DNA of 64,000 nt from Staphylococcus americanisciuri (GCF_024814435.1 NZ_JANUXY010000009.1:24752-88751), one strand, 5' to 3'. Shown: positions 1 through 9,856, counted from the stretch's first letter. Notes: generated by a model not told the origin, from the sequence alone. Numbers and translations are program-made.

Positions 1-2
1 CT

Positions 3-251
3 AACGAAATTGGAATTGCTTCTATGATGTTGGGAGCAGGACGTCAAACGAAGGAAGATACGATTGATTTAGCGGTCGGACTGGTATTAAATAAAAAAGT
101 TGGCGACTCTGTTGAAGAAGGTGAATCATTGTTAACAATCTACGCGAACCAAGAAGATGTTGAACAAGTGAAAGCGAAATTATATGACAATATCACGATT
201 AGTAATCACGGAGAAGTCCCAACATTAATTCATGAAATTATTGCAAAATAA
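3..251 (+). CDS. pdp: Pyrimidine-nucleoside phosphorylase, C-terminal fragment
   Basis: The reading frame is open from the window edge and encodes the last 82 residues of a protein whose start lies outside. The stretch [12 protein letters not shown] followed by a biotinyl-like barrel ([16 protein letters not shown]) is the C-terminal domain of the thymidine/pyrimidine-nucleoside phosphorylase family, which splits uridine or thymidine with phosphate into base and sugar-1-phosphate in the cytoplasm. The catalytic domains are not visible. Its position next to luxS matches the usual staphylococcal order. The downstream gene starts 14 bases after its stop, so the two are probably cotranscribed. 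Confidence 0.9.
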   Translation, partial: NEIGIASMMLGAGRQTKEDTIDLAVGLVLNKKVGDSVEEGESLLTIYANQEDVEQVKAKLYDNITISNHGEVPTLIHEIIAK

Positions 252-264
252 AGGATGTTATAGT

Positions 265-618
265 ATGAAATGGATTAGTCGACAATTATTAGCAATCTTG
301 TTTACAGGTGCGGGTTATTTACATTTTAAGCGCGAGCGTAATTTCCGCAATATCGTCCCGCATTATTTGCCATTTAAAAGGGAAATTGTATGGATGACAG
401 GTGTGATGGAGTTAATATTTGGTATCGGTTTAGCATTGAAACGTCCAGGCTATTGGTTTAAACATGTAATAATCGCTTTTTTATGGGCAGTTTTTCCAGC
501 AAATATTTATATGGCACGCCACCAGCTGCCACTTGGTGATAAAACGCTCTCTAAGTCAGTACTGTACGGTCGATTGCCTTTACAGTTTGTCTTAATGGCT
601 TGGGTGCGCAAATTATAA
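265..618 (+). CDS. Small DoxX-like membrane protein
   Basis: A 117-residue protein with about four hydrophobic segments and basic ends. It resembles the DoxX-like/DUF4870-type small membrane proteins that occur after pdp in staphylococci; its biochemical role is unknown. An earlier in-frame ATG at 232 exists, but ATG 265 is preferred because AAGGATG lies about 8 bases before it and the earlier start would overlap the end of pdp. The gene shares a strong bidirectional terminator with the convergent luxS gene. There is no signal peptide apart from the first membrane segment and no recognisable catalytic motif. Confidence 0.7.
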   Translation: MKWISRQLLAILFTGAGYLHFKRERNFRNIVPHYLPFKREIVWMTGVMELIFGIGLALKRPGYWFKHVIIAFLWAVFPANIYMARHQLPLGDKTLSKSVLYGRLPLQFVLMAWVRKL

Positions 619-623
619 AGTGC

Positions 624-666
624 TCACAAAAACACGGATGCTTCACTTGCATCCGTGTTTTTGTGA
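624..666. terminator. Bidirectional terminator between the membrane protein gene and luxS
   Basis: Two perfect 18-base arms (624-641 and 649-666) surround a 7-base loop. The arms begin and end with A- and T-runs, so the same hairpin has a U-tract in either direction and serves both convergent genes. Confidence 0.93.
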
Positions 667-731
667 TAATGGGCGTTAAGACTGAAAAGCGGTTTTGCTT
701 CAATTCAAAAGGAGCTTTTCACAACCTTTAT

Positions 732-1199
732 TTAACCCTCACCAAAGACATCATGCCATTGCGCGCGTTTATCTAAAAATGCTTGTGCAATCACTTTTGC
801 GCCTTCTAACGAGTGAGAAGCAGCCCAACCACATTGTACTTCATTACATGCAGGCACTTCTGTTGCATGAAGTACATCATGGATTGTTTTTTCTACGATG
901 TCTAATACTTCTTCATAGTTATCGTGATTGATGAATGACACATAAAAGCCAGTTTGACATCCCATTGGACTTAAATCAACAACCTTATCTGAATGGTTAC
1001 GAATATTTTCTGCCATTAAATGCTCCAAAGAGTGCAAACCAGGCATATCCATATGCTCCTTATTAGGCTGCTTAAAGCGGATATCGTATTTATGAATTTC
1101 ATCTCCATTTGTACCTGTCATCTTTCCAGCTAAGCGAATATATGGTGCAACCACCTTTGTATGATCTAAGTTAAAACTTTCGACATTCATTTTTGGCAT
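732..1199 (-). CDS. luxS: S-ribosylhomocysteine lyase LuxS
   Basis: LuxS cleaves S-ribosylhomocysteine to homocysteine and DPD, the precursor of autoinducer-2, as part of the activated methyl cycle. The protein is about 155 residues, the normal family length. The metal-binding HSLEH motif is near residues 56-60, the catalytic cysteine lies in SPMGCQTG, and a third metal ligand, cysteine, lies in [11 protein letters not shown]. The family begins [15 protein letters not shown], which supports ATG 1199. An in-frame ATG six bases upstream (1205) is the alternative and sits 5 bases from AAAGGAGG. It is divergent from the SAM-riboswitch operon, so two parts of methionine/SAM recycling are neighbours. 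Confidence 0.96.
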   Translation of the reverse strand: MPKMNVESFNLDHTKVVAPYIRLAGKMTGTNGDEIHKYDIRFKQPNKEHMDMPGLHSLEHLMAENIRNHSDKVVDLSPMGCQTGFYVSFINHDNYEEVLDIVEKTIHDVLHATEVPACNEVQCGWAASHSLEGAKVIAQAFLDKRAQWHDVFGEG

Positions 1200-1381
1200 A
1201 ATCATCAGCGCCTCCTTTGTTATTTAACGCTATTTTATCATATTCAATAAAAAGTAAAAGACACGTGTTTAATTGAATTACGTAGATAAATAATAGTTGC
1301 TTAATAAAATTTTGAAAATATAGACAAAATCACATGACAAATCATCATAAATCCGATAGAATGAGTAATAATTGAATACAA

Positions 1382-1482
1382 TTTATCAAGAGCGGTGGAG
1401 GGACTTGGCCCTGTGAAACCCTGCAACCTCATCGGAGACGATAAAGGTGCTAAATCCAACAGCGAGAAAGCTGACAGATAAA
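1382..1482 (+). promoter_or_regulatory. SAM-I (S-box) riboswitch
   Basis: The segment shows S-box landmarks in order: closing helix TTTATC (1382-1387) with GATAAA (1477-1482), the AGAG(C)GGTGGAGGGA core, GGCCCTGTGAAACCC, GCAACC, and AAGGTGCTAAATCC before AGCGAGAAAGCTGA. Such elements bind S-adenosylmethionine and stop transcription when SAM is plentiful. It lies directly before a terminator hairpin and the M20/ATP-grasp gene pair, so those genes are predicted to be on when methionine/SAM is scarce. Confidence 0.95.
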
Positions 1483-1498
1483 TGACATGGACAGGATG

Positions 1499-1564
1499 TT
1501 ATCAACTTTGAACATACCGCACTTGATATAAATGTTGCGTTGAGTCAAAGTTGATAATTTTTTT
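1499..1564 (+). terminator. Riboswitch expression-platform terminator
   Basis: The perfect 13-base arms at 1499-1511 and 1545-1557 are followed by a run of T. This is the intrinsic terminator of the SAM-I riboswitch. It ends immediately before the ribosome binding site of the amidohydrolase gene. Confidence 0.92.
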
Positions 1565-1582
1565 ATGAAAGGAGTTTTTTTC

Positions 1583-2767
1583 TTGATTTCGGTAAAACAA
1601 CAAATATTAGACTACATTGATAATCATCGGCTTGATTATTTAGATATGAGCCATCAAATACATGAACGTCCTGAATTGGGGAATGAAGAACTATTTGCTT
1701 CAAGACTGTTGATTGATCATTTGAAACGCAATGATTTTGAAGTGAAACGTGATATTGCAGGTCATGCGACAGGCTTTATTGCAACATATCAATCAGAAAA
1801 ACCAGGCCCTAAAATTGGATTTTTAGCAGAATATGATGCGTTGCCAGGTTTGGGGCATGCATGTGGTCACAATATTATAGGAACATCGAGTGTACTTGCA
1901 GGTGTGGCATTGAAGCAAGTCGTCGATGATATCGGTGGGACTGTTGTTGTATATGGCTGTCCAGCAGAAGAAGGGGGAGAAAATGGTTCGGCTAAAGCAT
2001 CATATGTAAAAGAAGGACTTATCGATGTGGATGTTGCTCTGATGATTCACCCTGGCAATGAGACATATCCAACGATTCATACATTAGCAGTGGATGTATT
2101 GGATATTAAATTTTTCGGACGGAGTGCACACGCATCTGAAAATGCTTATGAAGCACGCAATGCATTGGACGCAATGCTTAGCTTTTTCAACGGGGTAGCA
2201 CAACTACGTCAACATATTCAGACATCTGAACGCGTCCATGGTGTGATATTGGATGGTGGAAAAGCAGCCAATATTATTCCGGATTTTACACATGCCCGCT
2301 TCTATACAAGAGGTACAACGCGTAAATCTTTAGATATTCTTACGCAGCGTGTTCATAATATTGCCAAAGGTGCAGCATTACAAGCAGGGTGCAATTATGA
2401 GTTTGGTCCCATTCAAAATGGGGTTAATGAGTTTATTAAAGCACCATTATTAGATAAATTGTTTGAAGCATATGCAGAAGAACTTGGGGAAGAAGTCAGT
2501 CACGATGACTTTGGATTTGGTTCTACAGACACTGGCAATGTAAGTCATGTCGTACCTACCATTCATCCACATATCAAAATTGGCCCGCGTAGTTTAGTTG
2601 GACACACGCATCGATTTAGAGAAGCGGCAGTGAGTCCAATGGGAGACAAAGCACTTATAAAAGGTGCAAAGATTATTGCTTTAATGGGAGCTAGATTAAT
2701 TGAAGATAAGGCGCAACTTGAGAAGATTCAACATGAGCATCAAATTTTAAGGGAGCAATTATTATGA
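1583..2767 (+). CDS. M20 family amidohydrolase/peptidase under SAM riboswitch control
   Basis: A 394-residue cytoplasmic metallohydrolase of the M20/amidohydrolase (carboxypeptidase-like) family, which hydrolyses amide bonds of N-acyl amino acids or small peptides. Metal-binding motifs are visible: GLGHACGHN near residue 90, the EEGGENG pair near 135, and a C-terminal GHTHRF. The lid or dimerisation domain begins around GRSAHASENAYEA. TTG 1583 is chosen over ATG 1565 because AAAGGAG lies at 1568-1574, 8 bases before it. The stop overlaps the next gene's ATG by four bases, so the two are translationally coupled. The riboswitch suggests a sulfur amino-acid-related substrate; that is inference. 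Confidence 0.88.
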   Translation: MISVKQQILDYIDNHRLDYLDMSHQIHERPELGNEELFASRLLIDHLKRNDFEVKRDIAGHATGFIATYQSEKPGPKIGFLAEYDALPGLGHACGHNIIGTSSVLAGVALKQVVDDIGGTVVVYGCPAEEGGENGSAKASYVKEGLIDVDVALMIHPGNETYPTIHTLAVDVLDIKFFGRSAHASENAYEARNALDAMLSFFNGVAQLRQHIQTSERVHGVILDGGKAANIIPDFTHARFYTRGTTRKSLDILTQRVHNIAKGAALQAGCNYEFGPIQNGVNEFIKAPLLDKLFEAYAEELGEEVSHDDFGFGSTDTGNVSHVVPTIHPHIKIGPRSLVGHTHRFREAAVSPMGDKALIKGAKIIALMGARLIEDKAQLEKIQHEHQILREQLL

Positions 2768-3963
2768 CCGATGTAAAAACGGATTATCCAGATGTCACAA
2801 TGGCGCAGTTGTATGAAGAAGATGTGGTGTATTCTTCTCGCCCTTCTTATATCTCAAACCCATGGTTAGAACCGGATGAACACCAATCTAACTTCCTATC
2901 AGCAAGAGAGCTATTAATCGCAGATATGCCTGTCATTGTACATGAAGCAAGCGTTACGGATAAACTACGAGAACTCTTTGCACTTGTAAACCGTACCATT
3001 CCAGATAATTTGTATTATTTCAAAGACCAAGACTCATACGAACAACTGTTACAGCGCTTGTCGAAAGAAGAAGGATACAAAATTTATTTTCAATATGTTC
3101 ATGGAGATAATCTTGTACCACCACAACAATATGCGATGGATAAACAGCTATTCGTGGATTTGAATAACAAATCTAAAATTCCAGAGTGGACAGATGGCAA
3201 ATACTTGCCACGTCGAGAAGTGGTTGCTTTTGATAACTTTGAGCAAGCTGTACGTCAATGGACTTTACCAATTGTAATTAAGCCTGGTGATGAGTTACCG
3301 ACAGCAGGTGGTTATGGCGTGATGATTTGTTATACACAAGAGGAATTGGAACAAGCAATTCAACGTGTGCAAAAAGCTTCGGAAGCGACAGAAACATTGA
3401 TTATCGAACAATGTGTTGAGGCAGTTAGTAACTATTGTGTTCAATTTGCGAAACATCCTGATAAAGGGATTATTTATCTCGGCGCTGCGAAACAATTAAC
3501 GAATGAATATGGTTTCTATCAAGGCAATGTGAATGCCCAACATGTACCACAGAAAGTAATTGATGCAGGTTATGCGTTGATGGAGAAAGCGGTTCAACTT
3601 GGTTTTATTGGTATTGCAGGATTTGATATTTTAGAAGATGCCGATGGTGAAGTGTACGCGATTGATTTGAACTATCGTCAAAACGGTTCGACGAGTATGT
3701 TGTTACTCGCTTCAGAATTGGCAGCATCGCATCATAAATTTTATAGTTACGTTGCCAAAGGAGATAATGAACGCTTTTATGAAGCTATCAAAACTTTTAT
3801 CCAAAAGGGTGTTCTGTATCCATTGTCATATTACGATGGCGATTGGTATCAAACAGTACATGTTGATTCGAGGTTCGGTTGTATTTGGTCTGCAGAAAGC
3901 GATGAGGCAATCGCAAAGTATGAGCGAGAATTTCTAGAATTAGCAGGTCTTATGACTGAGTAA
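2764..3963 (+). CDS. ATP-grasp domain protein, partner of the M20 hydrolase
   Basis: A 399-residue protein of the ATP-grasp superfamily, whose members use ATP to make acyl-phosphates and join them to amines, as in peptide or glutathione-type ligases. Visible parts are a nucleotide-binding lysine region (IVIKPGDELPTAGGYG, about residues 170-185), the hydrophobic strand with acidic residues ETLIIEQCVE, and the metal-binding AIDLNYRQNGS near residue 300. It overlaps the M20 gene by four bases and follows the same SAM riboswitch. A ligase next to an amide hydrolase suggests that both act on one class of amide or dipeptide. The actual substrate cannot be read from the sequence. Confidence 0.85.
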   Translation: MTDVKTDYPDVTMAQLYEEDVVYSSRPSYISNPWLEPDEHQSNFLSARELLIADMPVIVHEASVTDKLRELFALVNRTIPDNLYYFKDQDSYEQLLQRLSKEEGYKIYFQYVHGDNLVPPQQYAMDKQLFVDLNNKSKIPEWTDGKYLPRREVVAFDNFEQAVRQWTLPIVIKPGDELPTAGGYGVMICYTQEELEQAIQRVQKASEATETLIIEQCVEAVSNYCVQFAKHPDKGIIYLGAAKQLTNEYGFYQGNVNAQHVPQKVIDAGYALMEKAVQLGFIGIAGFDILEDADGEVYAIDLNYRQNGSTSMLLLASELAASHHKFYSYVAKGDNERFYEAIKTFIQKGVLYPLSYYDGDWYQTVHVDSRFGCIWSAESDEAIAKYEREFLELAGLMTE

Positions 3964-4093
3964 TGGTAGTATAGGATTATCTTTAGCAGTACATGTGGGT
4001 TATTGTGCTTCTCTTATGCAAGATGCTTAAAGTATGTTATAGTCTAACTAACTAGACTTAATCAAGAGAATGAACAAGTGAAGGAGCTATAGC

Positions 4094-4765
4094 ATGTCTT
4101 ATAAAAGTGAACGTTTTTATAAAGATATATTAACGAACGAGCAGTTTTTTATTGCGGTTAAAGATAAAAAGATTATTAAACATACCTATCAAAATCGCGC
4201 ATACTTCTGTTTTTGGACACGTGAATCTCTAGCAGAAGAATATTTGCAGAAGTTTGAAGTGCCGTACGACAAGCTTGTAACGATGGATATCGATCGTTTT
4301 GCGACATATGAACTTGATGATATGTTTGATGATAAAGACGAGGCACTCGTAAATGTAACTCAGAATGCTGCTGGTCACGAGATTAATATTGTTAAGGCAA
4401 TGAATGAGATTATGACCGACTTGGATAATATTCGTATTCGTGAGTTTGTACAAGATGTTGCAAAGTCTGACACGGTATACGGTCTTACACAAAAAGGACT
4501 CAAGCAGTTTGCGGTAGTCTATGATGAAAATGATAACTTTGAACAATCGCACTTTATGCCGGTATGGAGCTTGAACAAGCGTGCTGAAAAAGTAGCAGAA
4601 GAGGATTTCGAATCATTCGAGCTGATTGATGTAGAAGGAGAAGTGTTTGCAGAGTGGTTAGATGAACTCCGAGATGACAATCGTTATGTTGCTATCGATG
4701 TCAAACCAGGTGTAGTAGGAACAATCGTTTCAGCACAGAAATTGGCGAATGAATTAACATTTTAA
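4094..4765 (+). CDS. DUF2750-like protein with two tandem halves
   Basis: A soluble acidic protein of 223 residues with no signal peptide. Residues about 8-110 and 115-220 look like two diverged copies of one domain. Each starts with a helix containing F(I/V)xxV, continues with a strand pair containing YxFWTRESLAEEY or HFMPVWSLNKRAEKV, then an acidic F-x-x-Y/F-E-L segment and a closing VNV/IDV strand. This fits the DUF2750 family, which has no assigned function. A ribosome binding site AAGGAG lies 9 bases before ATG 4094. It is probably monocistronic, with its own terminator downstream. Confidence 0.7.
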   Translation: MSYKSERFYKDILTNEQFFIAVKDKKIIKHTYQNRAYFCFWTRESLAEEYLQKFEVPYDKLVTMDIDRFATYELDDMFDDKDEALVNVTQNAAGHEINIVKAMNEIMTDLDNIRIREFVQDVAKSDTVYGLTQKGLKQFAVVYDENDNFEQSHFMPVWSLNKRAEKVAEEDFESFELIDVEGEVFAEWLDELRDDNRYVAIDVKPGVVGTIVSAQKLANELTF

Positions 4766-4774
4766 ATATATCAA

Positions 4775-4820
4775 AAATGGGAAAGCCCTTGTGTGTCAAG
4801 GAATGCTTTCCCATTTTTTT
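4775..4820. terminator. Terminator after the DUF2750 gene
   Basis: The 12-base arms AAATGGGAAAGC (4775-4786) and its complement (4805-4816) are followed by seven T. The A-run on the left may let it also serve the convergent coaW gene, whose stop lies at 4819. Confidence 0.9.
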
Positions 4821-5616
4821 AGAGGTAGAGTGTACCTAAAGCACCTGAAAAGGCACCGTTATCTAGATAATGTGGTTTGAAGCCACGCAAGATTGTATAA
4901 TCTGTCACGACTTGTTGAAGTAATGGGTTGTTATGGAATGATGAACCGATGTAGACAACATCTTCAGCCTGATGTTCGCGTGCAACATGGATGGAGACAG
5001 TTGTAATACTTTCACCTACAACGCCCATCACAGAAGCAAGTTTATCGGCATCTGTAAAAGTTTGGTCTAAGTTGTGTAGGACATTCCCAAAGTTTGCCGC
5101 TGTTAACTCGCCAGAAATGGGTGGTGTGTCATTTTTATAGATATGCTTGACTTTTAAATCAATAATATCACGATTACCTTTCTGTGCTAGATTGGTTAAG
5201 GTTTCATAATCGTTAATTTCTGTTAATAAATAACCAAGTCCACGAATCATACCACCGCCTGTACCAATGCCACCTACACGCTGTTGTCCAGTTGGATCAG
5301 ATAAATGGATAGATGTACCTGTTCCAACATTCGAAAAAATATAGCGTTCTATGTTAGTCCCTTGTTCTTTGAGTAAAATTTGAACACCTTTTGCTGCAGC
5401 ATCAAATTCAATATAGGTCTGAGCTTCACAGTTGAGTAAATCATTAAGCATTTTAGCTTTACCACCTGTAATGTGAATATCTTGGCACGGCTGACGATTG
5501 AGCCAAGCCGCCACTTCCTCTAGTTGTGTAGACAAATACGTTTGATATGTACGCTGCTCATCTTGTTCGATAACTATTTTAATCAATGTCCCACCGGCAT
5601 CAATACCGATTCGCAT
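4819..5616 (-). CDS. coaW: Type II pantothenate kinase
   Basis: This enzyme phosphorylates pantothenate, the first step of coenzyme A synthesis. The 265-residue length fits the staphylococcal type II enzyme of the actin-like ATPase fold. The N-terminal phosphate loop [12 protein letters not shown] and the glycine-rich [14 protein letters not shown] segment near residues 115-130 are typical. Type II staphylococcal enzymes are known to be insensitive to CoA feedback, in line with CoA being the main low-molecular-weight thiol besides bacillithiol. It is transcribed alone on the minus strand, convergent with the DUF2750 gene. Confidence 0.93.
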   Translation of the reverse strand: MRIGIDAGGTLIKIVIEQDEQRTYQTYLSTQLEEVAAWLNRQPCQDIHITGGKAKMLNDLLNCEAQTYIEFDAAAKGVQILLKEQGTNIERYIFSNVGTGTSIHLSDPTGQQRVGGIGTGGGMIRGLGYLLTEINDYETLTNLAQKGNRDIIDLKVKHIYKNDTPPISGELTAANFGNVLHNLDQTFTDADKLASVMGVVGESITTVSIHVAREHQAEDVVYIGSSFHNNPLLQQVVTDYTILRGFKPHYLDNGAFSGALGTLYL

Positions 5617-5869
5617 GACACGTCACCTCTTCATATATATTTACAATGTATATCATAAATGAAAATGTAACAAATGAATAGCGTGGAAGTTTGGAAATTT
5701 GTTTTTGTATGTAGATTACAAAACTTGAAAAATGCGGATAGACTATCAGCAGTAGTAAATCTGCGCAATTAAGTTAAAAATAACAGTCATTTAATAAAAG
5801 TGATAGCTGAACATCATTAACCGAAGAATGGTTTACTAGTAAAATTACGCACAACGTATTTTCCTTTGC

Positions 5870-5934
5870 ATTGAGTTTGGATACGTAAGACTATCTTCAA
5901 CGAGTATAGAGGTATTTTTGTGCTTGAACTCAAT
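5870..5934. repeat. Nested inverted repeat, possible structured RNA element
   Basis: The outer arms ATTGAGTT (5870-5877) and AACTCAAT (5927-5934) are perfect complements. Inside them ATAC (5881-5884) faces GTAT (5912-5915), and CTAT (5891-5894) faces ATAG (5906-5909), all in nested order. No T-tract follows, so it is not an ordinary terminator. Confidence 0.4.
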
Positions 5935-6006
5935 TTATAGAGAATGTTTTAGGGTAATAAAAAGTTAAAAAATTTAACGTGACACTCGTGATTTTTTAAT
6001 CGTTTA

Positions 6007-6057
6007 GGGAGTGTGACAGTAATATCGTTTTCTAAAAAAGTTTCTGTTGCCCACACC
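6007..6057. repeat. Degenerate staphylococcal GGGACA-type intergenic inverted repeat
   Basis: GGGAGTGTGACAG at 6007-6019 and GTTTCTGTTGCCCACACC ending at 6057 form imperfect inverted arms. They resemble the widespread staphylococcal intergenic element that starts gggagtgggacag and ends with its complement. Several arm bases have drifted. Confidence 0.5.
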
Positions 6058-6243
6058 GGTAAAGCTGAGCAGGGATAAAAAACTTGTAAAAGCGTATTTT
6101 AACGCTAGTCAGCTATTGCCTACTACATGAAATATCAAAATTAAATTAATATCCCAGCTTCTTATGTTCATTGTGTTTGAAACAGACTGAAATAGTGTAT
6201 GATAACAATAAAGTAAATTAAAAATAAGGGATGGATGTTTCCA

Positions 6244-7104
6244 ATGACTAAAAGTAAACACTTTGATGATATAACGATACAACCATATGACACGCAATAC
6301 CGAGAGGCGCTTGCACAATTTGCATTAAGTGAAAGACAACGTATCTATTCTTCTCTGCCATTAGAAGTACTGGATGATGCTATAGAAGATGAAAATCGTG
6401 TGCCGAATGTAGTACTGAATACGCAACAAGAAGTGATTGGTTTTTTTGTCTTGCATAAACATTATCAGCATGAAGGTTATGATACGCCAAACGAGGTCGT
6501 TTACGTGCGATCGCTATCTGTCAATGAACGCTATCAAGGTCATGGCTATGGTACGAAGATGATGATGGTGTTACCGCAATACGTTCAAGAAGTGTTCCCA
6601 GATTTTAATCATTTATATTTAGTTGTGGATGCGGAAAATGCAGCAGCTTGGAATGTTTATGAGCGTGCAGGATTTATGCATGCAGCGACGAAAGAAGAAG
6701 GACCTATTGGCAAAGAACGTCTTTATTATTTGGATTTAGATGCCAAGTATGTTTCTTCTCTTAAACTTCAGTACAATGATGATTCAACAGTGGGTACAAT
6801 TGATATTGTTGATTTAATGTTGAATGGCACAAAAGCAGGTTTTATTGCGCTTGAACAATTTGACGAGCGTCTCATTATACGTTCGGTATATGTTTTTGAA
6901 GCGTATCAAGCGGCGGGGGTAGCACAGAATGCTTTGAGGCAGCTTGCTACTTATGTGCGCAAACAATTTCAAGGCGTTAAAGTCATCGAAGTAACATTAT
7001 TTGGACAAAATCATCAGTTGAAACCATTATTTGAAAAAAGTAACTTCGTTGAGACCTTAACGACAGAGGATTATTGTACATTTGAGAAGTACATCAATTA
7101 CTAA
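6244..7104 (+). CDS. GNAT family N-acetyltransferase with two GNAT domains
   Basis: A 286-residue protein. The first half, to about residue 165, is a GNAT acetyltransferase with an acetyl-CoA-binding motif A in VNERYQGHGYGTKMMM near residue 100 and a following NAAAWNVYERAGF motif B. The second half repeats the fold more weakly, with VFEAYQAAGVAQNALRQL at about 220 and a closing FEKSNFVET. The acceptor substrate is unknown. ATG 6244 is preferred because AAGGGATGG ends 9 bases upstream; ATG 6235 is in frame but too close. It precedes rpoE with a gap of about 150 bases. Confidence 0.82.
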   Translation: MTKSKHFDDITIQPYDTQYREALAQFALSERQRIYSSLPLEVLDDAIEDENRVPNVVLNTQQEVIGFFVLHKHYQHEGYDTPNEVVYVRSLSVNERYQGHGYGTKMMMVLPQYVQEVFPDFNHLYLVVDAENAAAWNVYERAGFMHAATKEEGPIGKERLYYLDLDAKYVSSLKLQYNDDSTVGTIDIVDLMLNGTKAGFIALEQFDERLIIRSVYVFEAYQAAGVAQNALRQLATYVRKQFQGVKVIEVTLFGQNHQLKPLFEKSNFVETLTTEDYCTFEKYINY

Positions 7105-7251
7105 CAAAAGAAAAGTAAAAAGAACTTTGTAAAACATTGCGAAATGCGCTACAGTCATTTATAATCTAATTTTGTTATGGTTATTAGCAGCCTTATTGTA
7201 GGTAGTAGATGGAATAGAATAAATGCGAATCTTTGAAAGGAAGATATGCTG

Positions 7252-7788
7252 ATGAAATTACAAGATTATACACAAGAAATGATGGACGAAAAGTCATTTA
7301 TTGATATGGCTTATACATTGCTTAGTGAACAGAATGAAACAATGAATTTGTACGATATTATCGATTCATTCAAACGCATCGGACATTATGAAGATGAAGA
7401 TATTGAAAATCGTGTCGTCCAATTTTACACAGATTTAAACACAGACGGTCGTTTTTTAAGTGTAGGAGATAATGTTTGGGGATTACGCGATTGGTATTCA
7501 GTAGATGATATTGAAGAAAAAATTGCGCCGACGATTCAAAAATTTGATATTTTGGATGAAGAAGACGAAGAAGACCAAAACTTAACATTGCTAGGTGAAG
7601 ATGATTCAGAAGGTGATGTTAACATTCCAAACCGCACAGATGATCAAGAAGAGTTAGATGATCCAGAAGATGAACATGTTGAAGATGAGATTGAAGAGTC
7701 TGATCTTGTCGTTGAAGAAGATGAAGCGGACATTGACGAATCATATGATGATGACGAACTTGAAGAAGATGACTTAGAAGAACTATAG
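7252..7788 (+). CDS. rpoE: DNA-directed RNA polymerase subunit delta
   Basis: Delta is a Gram-positive RNA polymerase subunit that speeds recycling of polymerase and shifts sensitivity to initiating nucleotide levels. The protein is 178 residues. Residues 1-90 form the folded HARE-HTH domain (ending [14 protein letters not shown]), and from about 95 on it is almost entirely Asp and Glu, the disordered acidic tail typical of delta. ATG 7252 is used because GAAAGGAAG ends 8 bases earlier; ATG 7246 would be only 2 bases away. It lies just before pyrG, the usual Bacillales arrangement. Confidence 0.97.
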   Translation: MKLQDYTQEMMDEKSFIDMAYTLLSEQNETMNLYDIIDSFKRIGHYEDEDIENRVVQFYTDLNTDGRFLSVGDNVWGLRDWYSVDDIEEKIAPTIQKFDILDEEDEEDQNLTLLGEDDSEGDVNIPNRTDDQEELDDPEDEHVEDEIEESDLVVEEDEADIDESYDDDELEEDDLEEL

Positions 7789-7856
7789 TCAAGTGAAGCA
7801 ATAGAGAGACACAATCCTTTAAGACAAATTTCACTTTAAATCATATCGGAAGTTTA

Positions 7857-7884
7857 TTGACTTTTCGTTTCAAAGTGATAAAAT
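7857..7884 (+). promoter_or_regulatory. pyrG promoter
   Basis: TTGACT (7857-7862), 16 bases, then TAAAAT (7879-7884). Seven bases later comes GGGCTCC at 7892, the expected transcription start of a CTP-regulated pyrG leader. Confidence 0.85.
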
Positions 7885-7891
7885 TTTATTC

Positions 7892-8040
7892 GGGCTCCTT
7901 TAATTAGGACGATTGAATAAACGGATACGTCAGAAGTTGAATAAAATTAACTTCTACATAAATATAACTGTGTACAGCGCAGTCGACGTGATGTTCCCCC
8001 TTGCAAATTAATCATTGTGAGAGGGAACTTTTTTATTTTA
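7892..8040 (+). promoter_or_regulatory. CTP-responsive pyrG attenuator leader
   Basis: The predicted transcript starts GGGCUCC, the initial sequence known from Bacillus and Lactococcus pyrG. There, low CTP makes polymerase add extra G residues that pair with a C/U-rich stretch and prevent terminator formation. Here GTTCCCCCTT (7993-8002) supplies the C/U-rich strand, pairs with GGGAAC (8023-8028) to make the terminator, and a T-run follows. The leader arrangement is directly visible; the mechanism is taken from the family. Confidence 0.85.
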
Positions 8041-8084
8041 ACTGTTGTTGAATGAACCGATTACTTTGATAAAGCGTATTGTAA

Positions 8085-9722
<1,638 letters not shown>

Positions 9723-9732
9723 ATTGCTTCCA

Positions 9733-9776
9733 AGCTGGGAATGCCCGATTCATGTAGGGGTATTTCCAGTTTTTTA
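9733..9776 (+). terminator. pyrG terminator
   Basis: CTGGGAATGCCC (9735-9746) pairs with GGGGTATTTCCAG (9757-9769), allowing G-U pairs, and is followed by six T. Confidence 0.88.
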
Positions 9777-9824
9777 CTTTGGCAGAAAACTTTAATTTGA
9801 AATCAAAATTAAATTTCCAAAATG

Positions 9825-9838
9825 TGTAATCGTTTACA
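9825..9838 (+). promoter_or_regulatory. cre (CcpA) site upstream of glpT
   Basis: TGTAATCGTTTACA fits the catabolite-responsive element consensus TGNAANCGNWNNCA at every fixed position. It lies 18 bases before the -35 box of glpT, so CcpA could control the transporter according to carbon source. Confidence 0.7.
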
Positions 9839-9856
9839 AAAATGGTCCAATTAATA

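Larger units (their letters stand above)
5617..6243. other. Gene-free stretch with structured repeats
   Basis: No open frame with a plausible ribosome binding site is seen here. It holds a nested inverted repeat at 5870-5934, a degenerate copy of the staphylococcal GGGACA intergenic repeat at 6007-6057, and close to its end a promoter-like TTGAAA/TATGAT pair for the acetyltransferase gene. The remainder is AT-rich without recognisable content. Confidence 0.6.

Noticed and set aside
6109..6318. 69-codon minus-strand frame over the acetyltransferase start
   Set aside because: It overlaps the real gene and its promoter, is AT-rich by chance, and has no ribosome binding site.
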